64,000 nt of DNA, taken from Opisthocomus hoazin. Its lineage: Eukaryota; Chordata; Aves; Opisthocomiformes; Opisthocomidae. Positions within the stretch are counted from its first letter, which is position 1. Each line of letters starts with the position of its first letter. The position numbers and the translations under genes are program-made. Of the stretch, positions 42,201-54,200 are shown piece after piece. The stretch covers positions 22,203,979 to 22,267,978 of the forward strand of contig NC_134421.1 in NCBI RefSeq assembly GCF_030867145.1. Reading direction: 5' to 3'. The notes beneath the pieces are model-generated. The model saw nothing but the letters and a program-made list of their open reading frames with translations. It was not told where the DNA came from and made no database searches.

Positions 42201-45200
42201 GCGTTCTCCTCTTTCAGTTTCTCAGAATGTACTCAGGCTATGAAAATCCTCCTCTAACACACTTCTCTCACGCCACATGCTTTGTCTTTCCCATTCTTTT
42301 CTAAAGAATTCTTAGTGGAATTTAAGTGCACACTGGAAAATCTCATTTTTTATTAACTTACATGACTAACAACTATTCTGTGAGTAAAATCCTTTACTCT
42401 GTAAGTAAAACCACCACTGTTCCCCTTTCTGAATCCATTAGTAGCATGTAAGATGTGGGTAAAGAAAGCACTGAGTAAGAAGTGGGTTGAGGCCCTTGTG
42501 AAATTAGATTATTAAGAATGTTAATGAACTGATCATAAAATTCTTGTATTAAGAGTGAGGTCTCTTGTATAGCACACTCAGCTTTACATTTGCTCAAAAA
42601 ATTCAAAGATTACACTCCTATTAGAAATATCACTGATGGCATACATATGTTAGCCTATGCTAACATAAAAACACACACTAGTTATTTATTTGTTATATTT
42701 CATGTCCTAGATACTGCTCAGCTTTAAACGGCACTGACAAGCCGGTCAGTTGCAAAGCTGTGTGGCCTGTACAACTCACTGGGGATGTCTCCAACAGTCT
42801 GTAGCAAATTTTTCCCATGACGTATGTAAAGCAACATCTACAAAATCCAGTAAAGGAATTTTAAAAAATTGAAGGGTAGATTTTCTGTATATGAACATTC
42901 ACACAAAAGTTTCAATATTATCAAAGAATCAGAAAATTATTAATTATGCAACTACAGAATTGCAATATGATAACCATTAAAATATCCCATTCTGTATACC
43001 GCTTGTTTCAATACAAGAGACAGATGTATTATACTAACGCTTACAAAGCATTTTTCATCTTCATAAAGCTTTAAAAACAATAATTAAATCTCATAATGTG
43101 TTCGATGTCCCATAAATTATAGCTCTGAATTTCTAGCTTACATCCTTAACCAAACCTCTCACTCCTAAATGCCTCTTTCCTATAAAAAAGATCACAGATG
43201 TCCACATACTCTTGCACATGCACTTCTAACTGTGAGAAAAGTTCACTGGTTTCAGTTCATGCTGGCATTCATCATCATTGTCAGGCTCAGCTGCTTTCAC
43301 CTGCAAATGCCATGATTATATTTTTTAAAAATCTGCCTCTTGGTTGGGGAAAATAAGAGGGATCTGCCTTTTTTCCTCCTAATTTTCTTTGCCTAAAACT
43401 CATGCATTCCTTTTTCTCAACAGTTCAACAACTAAAAAAAAGAGCAACTCATTTTACTTTTCTGCATATATTATAGATACTACACTTTCAGTTTAAGAAA
43501 TTCAGGACATATCAGAAAGTTTATCCTTGCAAGTAGTAATAGGTTGTAATCTATAAAAAATATAATTTAGACTTGAGAAAAAGCTTTTATGTTAGAATGT
43601 GAGGTAAAGGGACGGCAAGGTTGTTTCAGTGGACAGCAAGAAAAGGAATTTTAAAATATAAAATCTCATCTTCCTGTTAATAACAGCATCATATTATTCT
43701 AGAGGGATCTATTTCCATGTATTTTTGAATCTTTACTTTCAACCACTCTCAAATTAATAATAATAAATAGAATAGTTTGTCTTACTCTTATTTGACAGTC
43801 AGGTTTGTTTATTTATTTCTAGTTGTCTCTGGTAGAATAACATGCTAATGAATAACAAAGCAGAGAAAAAAAAAATTTAATAATTCAGCTTATTGTTATG
43901 TTACCATCATACTACCAATTGTTGACAGGAAGTATTATTGAAAATAAATGAGGATACGAACACAGGGTTTTTCAGCAATATGCTGTATTTCTTTCTGAAG
44001 TTTCTTCTAAGTTTCTTCTTCTTCTATGTCCCTTTCTGAGACCACCTAGATACAAGAGACAGGCATTGTATTATAGCCAGAGCTTTTTTTTATTATGCTA
44101 CTTGTCCAAAATGTGTGCTGGAAATGGAAAATAGTTCCAGGACAGACAGAAGACAAAATGCCACTATTCTTTGGTGTACTTCATACAGATCAGACTCGGA
44201 AAATCTTGTTAATAAGTGAAGCAAGGTAGTCAGAAACAGTCGATGTACTGAGTAGGAATATACTTTTTGAAAATTTTCAGAATTAGGTTTTTCTGGGGAC
44301 TCCAACTGACAACAGACAAAAACCCTATCTTTCTATGACTTTTTTAATTCACTACAGTCAGTAATACTGCAAAGCCATTCTACTGTAACTAGGCATTTAT
44401 ACTATAGTATAGGTTTATATAAGTTTCTGTTTCCAGAATCAAGAAAGAAAATCCTTTCCTCTTCATGCAAAAATGCCTGAGCATTTTAGATCCATACTAC
44501 TAAAAATTATTTCACTCACATATATATGTGTATTTACAACTCTCCTTTTTTCATTGTTGGAAGTGGTTGAGTCTCATTCTAAACCTAAGATGTATTATGC
44601 AGGATTAAAGAACAGTCCACTAAATTACTTTTGTTCTTTAACCCTTTCCCAATGCTTATTTTAATGCCACTTGCCATACAGCACTGACTTGGTTAGAAAA
44701 AAATGTCACCTAAGCTGAAGACCAAACATTGTGTTTGCAACTGTCAGCCCCCAATAAAAATAAATACAAAAAAAATCAAAACCAAGCCAAACATTAAAAG
44801 ACAATCAAACACATACAACATTGCCTACTGCTACGTGACGGAAAGGCTGTTATAGTAGAGAACCCCATAGCTTCAGAAAAGTGCTTATTTTTGATAGATA
44901 TCTACTCAGATACTTAGATCTATTGCAGCCCTGCAAGCATGAATACTGAACTTTAATGTGTGAGGCATTTTGTGTGTATTCTGAGAAAAACCTTTGCAAT
45001 CACATATCAGATTAAGACAGTTAGTTTTCATAGTCTTGTTACAACAGCAGCTGAAAACCAAAGCCACACCCAAATTATTTCTGCTGATGCATCATGAAAT
45101 GACTCAGGATTTCTCCATTAGAGACGGGGGCTTCCCACATCCAATGTTCTTTACTACGATAAAATCTACTACCGAGTAAACCCCTGCTCTAGTTTCCAAC

Positions 45201-48200
45201 CATTGCTAATGGAGCAGATTAACCTTAAAATTACTATTTAATGCCATTGCACAAAATAAAAGGTTTAAAGCTCTCTTCTTAAAATATGGATATGTTTTTC
45301 CAAAATGCCAAAAACACTGTGGGAGCTTAAACCACCTCCAAAATAACTACAAATTATGAATTATCAGTTAAACAAAACAAAGATTAACCATTTCTACCAC
45401 AGTGACAGCAAAGGCTAAGATATGCTGAACAGGTGGCTAAACTCAGAACAAAATAAACTGTACTGAAAGCTCCGCATCTTTCTCAAAACACAGATCTGAA
45501 GAAACTGAGGCAGCACTCACAGACAGCGCGATCTTTGTCTCCTGGAAGAGGGCATTCCATTTTTCCCTTCGGTACTGCTCCCATGCACCTGACAGAAGCT
45601 CGCCCGCCTCCCCGTTTCTTTCCGCTTGTCCCTCCAGGATGGCCCGAGCCGCGGACGAGAAGCAGCCGTCAGTGTAATTGCACCTGCGCCCCGGCACAGT
45701 AGCATTTTCCTGACGGCATCAGCGGATGCAGCTTGAAACTTCCCAGGACCGTGCGATTTCTCCTGACTGATGTGGCTTTCTAACTGGGGGGAGGGAGACG
45801 AGGATGACAGATTGCTAAAGGCTTTTAAAAAGATACTGCTTGAAAGAATTACTGCACCTCGATCTTATATGCAGCCATTAATAAGACTTTCCAAGCAACA
45901 GTATTTAAAAGCCTTGGTCACAGTCTCCCGGCTGGTAACCACCTCCTCCTCTGCTCCGGCTGACAAAGAGCCAGGCGCTGACAGGGCTAATATTAGATAG
46001 TGACTTCAAGGCAGTGAAAGTGTCATTTAAATTTCCTGTTCTGTTTTCACCGCCACAGGAGCGCGGACCTTGGCTTCTCCAGCACTACTGCATCATCTGA
46101 TTAAGGAGGAGGCTCCGAGAAGTACTTTGAAGCCATTAATCTCTTACCATTCCCAGATATTTTCTGATGCACAATATATATGTAGTTCTGCATGCATCTA
46201 CGTGTCTTGAAGAGTTAGGGAAGTTTTATAGCCTGTGTATAGCTCTGTATCACTGGATCTGTGACATGGGAAAGCTCTTTCCTTTGCATTTTCTGCAGGT
46301 AGTTGCACATTACTGCCATCGTGGAAAAGTCTTTGAAAGAATATTATGTACTAGACGAAGCCCTGAAACTTTTTGGCAGCTCTGGATTATTTACCCGTTT
46401 AAAAGGAGACCTGCGAATGCTGGTGAAGAGCTGAGCAGGACCTTTCTGACAAGGACAGAGATGAAAAATACCTGAAAAACTGAAAGTAAAGGCGGTAAAT
46501 GTTACCTTCCCTGAGGACAGCGTAACAGGCCAGCTAGACTCTGTAGCTGAAGCTTTGGGTGGGAAGACACTGATCATGCAGGACATCGGACTAGGCTGAC
46601 ACAGGAAAACTGGTTTGGTTTATACCAGTTACTAACAACTCACAGATTTTTACCCTTCATTTACATTCAAAACTAAATTAATGCATCTGACTGGTAAACC
46701 AGCGAAGTGTTTCTGAAACATTTTGGAAACCTCTTTAAAACACCAGCTTCAAAGAATTAACTTGTTTATCCATTACAAGTCATGTTAATTCTGACTCCTA
46801 ATGACAACACACTATAAGCTAACATCTTTAGTGAAGTGAAAATCATCCAAGAAACAAGAGATGGTCACATTACAAAGAGTAAAAGAAAAGTATGGCGAGT
46901 CACTTCTTTTACTCAAGTGTCTTAACCAAGTTGATTCATGACTGGAAGTTGTGAAAGCAGTACTGCAATATTAACCCTCCTTTAAACATGACCCCAGAGT
47001 AATTAATACACAGGAGGATTAAAAAGTTTTTGGACCAATAGACCTCATAATTTACTATGGATCATGTACTTCTGTCTTCAAATTTTCTCTTAAAAATAAT
47101 AAAGGCAATATGGGTTCACACACCATACGGCCCATTGAATACTTCGCTCTATCTGTTCAGATACAACATTAGTGTTATACAAAAATGCCCGAAGAGTTTA
47201 CTTGGCTTCCACAACAACCAGACTGTTCTTTACACAGCTTTAAACTTGCGGTTTCTGTTATTTTCTCCCTGGTATCACCTGCCTCCCAGTCATGTGATGA
47301 AAAGCAGCACAGCCTGTGCTCTCCTTCCTCTTACTGGACTGCTGAAAAGCAACATATCCAAAATAATCCACCTGTCACTAGTCCAGGTGCCTCTACAGGA
47401 CACTGCAATTTGCAGCAGAGAGATCTCTCCAGGCTGCAGTTACACAGTCAATTTAATCCGACACTACCAGCGGGTGCAGATGAAAGCTGCAGTACCATTT
47501 TATAACACTAATGGTAATATTTATGCAGCCAAATGGTGAGATGGAACAAGGAACTGATCTGATTGTAAAAAAAAAAAAAAAAAAAAATCCATCTCTTTTT
47601 TTTCTTTCTTAGCCACGTTAGTTTATAGCCAAATCAGGCTCCTGAGCCATCCTACAGCACCACCCACAAATCCAGGTGCCAGCACAAGGAAGAGGATGGG
47701 AATAAGCAGGAAAACGAGAATGAAGCCCCATCACCTCTTCTGGGAACAGCCCACACTTCAGGCAGACAAAGCACAGACTCAGAACCAGCTCATCAGAATG
47801 ACAGGAGAACTGTGGATCTAAAACTGGCTTTATTTCATGCATGTGTATAAAATGAGAGTACTATATCTCTAGTCCACTCACTAGTTGGTGAGAAAAAATC
47901 CACTGAGGTAGAATTAATTACTGACACTACCACTGAAGTTGTATGAATATCCTTTTTCAGCTTCTTCTTCCTTATTTATAACGTTTGAGACATTATTTTT
48001 TAGAATACATTTATAAGCCTGATGCTTGACAAAAATCCCATTACTTTGCAAGTCCTAAAGTTTGCAGGTTTCTGAACGAATGTGACTTAAAATCTTCATC
48101 ACAAAAAAAAGTTTCTGAGGTCAGGTTTCCTGGGGTTTTCATTTGTTTTTGTTTCATTTTTCAAACAAAATAATTCTAGAACAGCTCAGTTTGGGTGGAG

Positions 48201-51200
48201 AAAGCATTTGTGAAAACAAACGTCACTGAATGTTTTGATAAAAGCTACATTTGGTTTAAGAGGGTTCAGATGAGGATTTGAATATCTCAATTTAGTGATG
48301 CACCAGTATTCTAAGTGAAGAAATACCATATTTTAGACATGTTTTACTATTGTAGGCATGCAGAGAATACCTAAGCTAAAGGATGTTCTGGATATAGTTG
48401 TATTATGCTGGGCAACAGTAGTGCCTCTTGCTGGAATCTCTCTTAAATCTTACAGAAATCTGTATATCAGAACGTTCTACGTAGGCATCCTCATGCCCCC
48501 CAGCACCAGCGGCATCTTGGCTTGTACCCTAAATATGCAGTGAGAGTTGTCTTTCAGAACCTGACATTTGAACACATCATGATGTTACCCAGTATTTCCC
48601 AAGCGCTTTTGTCCCACGCCCCTCCTAGACGGACTCCACCATTCCTGCCTCCTCACCCCAGGCCAGACCCAGTGCCATGTAGCTGCCAGCTCTGCCGAGC
48701 CCTGGTGCTTCCTTTCTCTCTCAGGATGGCATCCTGTCCGTAAAGCAGTTCTCCACTGTTTTCAGGACTCCTTTTTCACATTAGCTTCTTCCACTACAGC
48801 AAGAAGACAAAGAACGCAGACGATGTCTCTCCAAACTCTGGAAACGGTAATTCCATTTCTGTGCGTATTTTCCCCCAACGATGGGAAGATGGCTGCTTGA
48901 GCAAGGGCTGGCAGTGACATGAGAGCACTTGTTAGACATTCAAAATCTTTGTCCCGAGATTGTGGGTTCCAGTTCCAGGTCCAGTAGAGCTGTGTTCAAT
49001 ATTTTACATAGATACAAACTTTTGAATTTGGACATGAGATGTTCAACTTTCTTTGCGCTCATCCCCAGCTTGTTTTCTTTTCAGATACAGATTAGTATGG
49101 ATTCTGAGATTTGATGCACATAGGTGAGCCAAAGAAATTCTCATTTTGTTCATTTGCTATTACTCTTCCATTTTCAGAAAACAAAACTTGAAGTCGGAAA
49201 AGATCACATACACAATACAAACTGCATTTTTCAGTCTGGGATATCTAACGGGACAAGCAATAAATCCCAGATTTAAACCTCTCTAGTCATACTAATGATC
49301 AGATCCTCTCAATCTAGAATAAAAGATTAGATTCAACTGTGACACTATCATCATAACACTCAGCCAGCCTTTAATGGAGCTGTTTTTTAACGTGTATTTC
49401 CGTTAGTGCTGAAATAGCTAGTGAATACCAACATGAAGTAAACAATACGGACAGAACTGGTTGTAGGAATGGCACAAGACTCATGACCTAATTAAAACAA
49501 TGTCTCAAGTGAGAAAAGCTTTCTTTCCTAATTAAAACTAAAAAAAATAGAGATATTTTTGGCAATTAAATTAATTCAGTACTATATTTTACATAATTCT
49601 ACATGCAAATTTTTGTATTTCAAACATTGTGTGTGAAAAGCCCTTAAAAATCTAAGGTGGTGGCAGTTTGACACTGCGGATATGTCAAAGTCTCATTTTC
49701 TTGGTGCAATCTGGTGAAAAATCTTGCATGGATTAACTTTCTTCTGCAAACGCAGCACTAGAATGAAAACAAACAATGATCAGCTCCAGTCCTTCCATGA
49801 GAACCATATAGCTGACACAGTCCGGAAGACCTTCTGAGATTAGGTTCCAACAATCATATGAGTGAACCTGAAGGAAGGAGCATCTCACACATAAGCAAAG
49901 GCTGAGAGAGCTGGGACTGTTCAGCCTGGAGAAGAGAAAGCTTGGAGGGATATCCTCAATGTATGTAAATACATGAAGGAGGGGTGCAAAGAGGAAGGAA
50001 CCAGGCTCTTTTCAGTGGTGCCCAGTGACAGCACCAGAGGCAATGGGGCACAAACTGAAACACAGGAGGTTCCCTCTGAACATGAGGAAACACTTTTTTA
50101 CTGTGAGGGTCACAGAGCACTGGCACAGGTTGCCCAGAGAGGTTGTGGAGTCTCACACCTTGGAGATGTTCAAAAGCCATCTGGACATGGTCCTGGGCAA
50201 TCAGCTTTAGATGGCCCTCCTTGAGCAGTGGCGTTGGACCAGATACCTCCAGAGGTCCCTTCCAGCCTCAGCCCTTCTGTGATTCTGTGAGCATAGATTT
50301 AATATCTACCAAATGTAAAAACCAAACTTGCACAAGCTCATTGAAATACAGGACAAATGACTTAGCTGGAAGCAGAAATCGGCAGCTGAAAATGCACTTA
50401 AAGAGCAGTGTTCGGATCACCTTCATCCCAGTGTTCTGAAGGAATGGGCACAGGAGATCAAAGATCCAGCAGAAAGGATTTTTCATAAAACTATAACCTT
50501 AGAAGTAGAAAAAAGCAAACACGGTGCCTGTACTTACAAGGAGAAAAAAGCTATCAGGAATACGACAGGCCTATGAATCTGATCAAAAGCCAGCATGCTA
50601 CCGAGAATAATTATTCTTTCTTGCAAAATGCAAAGACATCAAAGAAAGTAAGATGATCACCAAAAAAGGTATCACATGCGTTCACCAGAGGTAGATTGTG
50701 CCAAACTCACTTGACACCTTTCTCTGACGAGACAGCTAATTTTTCTAGATAAAGGAAATGCAGGAAGTTTATAGGGACTTTTCATGCTGTGACATATGGG
50801 GTAGGGACTTTTGATACTGTGCCATATCAGTTAAGATGAAAAAGACGGGAAAGGAACCAAATATGTAGATGGCAGAGACACCAGTGGGTTATGTTGAACG
50901 GAAAGCTATCAGATCAGAAGAAGGTTACTAATGGGGTTTTTAAAGAATGAGTGTTTGGTCAAAGCTTTTGAATTTTCCTTAATTACTGTTACACCAAAAG
51001 AGCATGCAAATGAAATTTCCCAGTAACGCCAAGTAACATCTTATATGCAGAAAAGGACTGAAAGATCATACAAAAAGAACGGGATGACCTTGAGTAGGTA
51101 CTGATAATGGCATGCAATTTAACAGTATGCAACAGCAAGACCTTACACTGGGGAACTAATAAAACCAAATTCTCCAATAATGTGGAAGCTGTTGATAAAA

Positions 51201-54200
51201 ATGAGGACAGACACAAGTGGTTACCCCATCACATAACAACCGAGTCAAAGAGCATGAAGACTTCAAAAAATTGTTTATAGGCCTAGCATGCAAGCAACAA
51301 AGTATTCCCAGTAGAAGCAAGCGAAGATAGCTGTACAAGACCCCAGCAAGAACGCCAAGTAGCGCACTACAAGCTCAGGTAAAGAAAAATGAACTCAGAC
51401 TGAAGTAGATGTAAAAAGCCAAAGCAAACCAAACTACCAAACCAAAAATGAAGAACAGGAAAGTCTCTTTTGTAAAACAAAGTTAAAATATATTGGATTA
51501 TTCAGCTCAGCAAAATCCTTAGCCAGGATAAGACTGTTTTCTATTAACACATTAGGAGAGGTAAATTCCAGAGAAATATAAGAACTACGTAAGCTAATGG
51601 ACAACATTAGCAGAAGTACGAGTAGGTATAAAGTGGCCATGAATAAATTCCAAGACAGAAATTAGATGGCAGTTATTAACTATCAAAGCGATGAGGTTCT
51701 GACACGGTCCTCCCACTAGAATAATGATGTAAAAATTTAGCCAGTTTGAAGAAGAAGCTTCTTTAATTTATACACTAAAAAAAAGAAAAAGAAAACAAGA
51801 AGCAGATGTCACTGTCCAAACCAAATAAATACTAACACAGTTCCAGTCTCATGTCAAAATACACGAAGCACTGTAGTTTTCCAGAGGACTCTGGGATACA
51901 GTAGCTTGCATAGTGAGTTCATCTAATCAGAAACTATTGCAGCACAGTGCACACTACACTGTATCTACAGCATTCTGTCTTCTAGCCCATTTTGGGTTGT
52001 AAAAAACTCATCTTCAGTAACTTAACATCAAATTTCCTCTATTCTATCTCATGATTTTCCTTAATAAAATAAGCAAGGCAGTAATAATGTCATTCATCAT
52101 TTCTCCATATTTTTCTACAATTTGCTCTACAGTGCAACAATTTTTAATTTGACACATTGCTAGCACACAAACCCATGCCAAGCATATCATGGGCACCTCT
52201 GTGTCTCTTGTGTTCTGTCCCCTCTCCCCCCTGTATTTGTAGCATTTTAATTACAAGAACAACTGGTTGTAAAGTAGAACAAATGCAAGAACTGAAGTGC
52301 TGAGGACCATGCAGTCAGTGACTGAAAATCGCTGGCTGCTGTAGGAATTCATTTATAAACTGGATAGAATACGGCAGCACTTACTGGGTAGAGTAGAACG
52401 ACCATCATTCATTATTATTCAATCACAATGATCTGCAATGGCTCCTGAACTTCTGAGTGGAAAATACTGCTCTCCCAGAGCAGTGATGCCATGTTTGTGC
52501 TTCCCTTCCTTCAGACATACATTAATGTAAAAGATACTTTGATAGAGAGAAAAATGATAGGTCCTTGGAAGCTCATAAATATCCATCAACAATCCATCAT
52601 CTGTTTGATGCTGCAAAATTTGTAATGCAGACACCTGTCATTGATATATTCAGGGCTTGTTGGACAGAGCTATGACCTGAAAAATGTGCAGAAGGTAACA
52701 CTGGCCATAACTGCGATGTGGAACAGGTGAAATACAACCTGTTCTGCTTCTCCTCCCTCTCCTACCCATTCTGTTGGGCATAAAAAACATGAAGGACCAA
52801 TTCTTTCCTGATTATGCATTTGTTAGCACACCACTGCTGCTTATAATACTCACCAGTATCTTGTTCACAAGAGCTCCAAAAGCACAGAGAAAACAGCTGC
52901 TCACAGTAACCGAGGTCTAAATGCTGAAGGCCACCTTGCAACAGTGACCGCTGAAGAATAACATGGGAAGTGACCTACTGAGGTGCAGAAAAAATGTAGC
53001 TGCTTCCCAAAAAACCACAGATAATTAAGGTGGAGAGTTTGGGGTCCAAGTGAGAAATTAAAACAGTAATTAAAAAATGAAGACATTGCAGCATTAGGTA
53101 TCTTCATGCTTTTTCACTCCTTCCTAATTCCCACCTCTGGCTCATCTGCGTGGAGGATGTGCACAATTCTCTGTGGAGCCTTCATTCTACAATAGCAGGA
53201 ACAGTCCTGAACATCTCTGAAGATAATTTTTGCAGGTATTGCAAGATACCTGTTGTTATCAGCAGGTATGTCACCCAGCTCTGCACCCCAACCAGTCAAC
53301 CAACCAAAAAACCCTGACTTTTCCTTACTGTTGCTGATCTGATGTTGTAGTTGTATCCTAATATATGAAAGATACATTACTATGTCACCCAGAATACCTG
53401 TGTGTGTATATATATACATATACATATGTATATATCCACACGATAGAGTAATACATCAAAGAGCCTTTACTACTAACAGAAATGCACTCCCAAAACCCAA
53501 AGAAAATAGTAAGTGCATACGCACACACAGGCAGATCTATTACTCCCTATGCAGCAGAACTTTTTCAATCAGAAAGGTAAATGCTGCATGAACTGAAGAA
53601 CTGTGGAACTGTAAAACGAGTATCACTGTTACTGGAGAAGGAAATGCAGAGGGCAGGCACTATACCCGTGAAATAAATGCTCACCATGGATTTATGTCAT
53701 TAAAGGATGTGATTTCACATAGCAGCAATATAAATATCAGACTTTATTGATAGGATTCAAGGTTGATTGTGGTTAAACACAAAAAAAGCGTTCCTTACGC
53801 TTTTTGCATCCTGGTAAAACCAGAAGCCTTATTAGTATTATAATACCACGTCATTTTAAAGACAGTACTTCTCTATAACCACTTTCTCTGTCCACCTGCA
53901 AAACCAGGTGTGCCCTCCACGGCCGTGCAATTTACATCCGCCTGCTGCAAACCACCTGCTCCTGTCCCTGCACCGCCGCGGCAGAGGTGTTTAACGGTTG
54001 TTTTAAACAAGGCCGACGCGGTACAGCAGCCCCGCCACGCAGCCGCCAGGGGTTTGTGCCAGCCTGTCCGTAACACAGGCCCCGGGAAGGGCAGGGAGTT
54101 CCGGTACTTCCTGCGCAGAGCAGCGCGTGCCGAAACGCACCTTTCACGTGAGTTTTACGGGCTCGGCAGGAGGATCTGTCAGCTACACGGCGGGTTTGCC

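Noticed and set aside
47567..47587. A-run as the tail of a processed pseudogene
   Set aside because: No coding-like sequence or target-site duplication was seen upstream of it.
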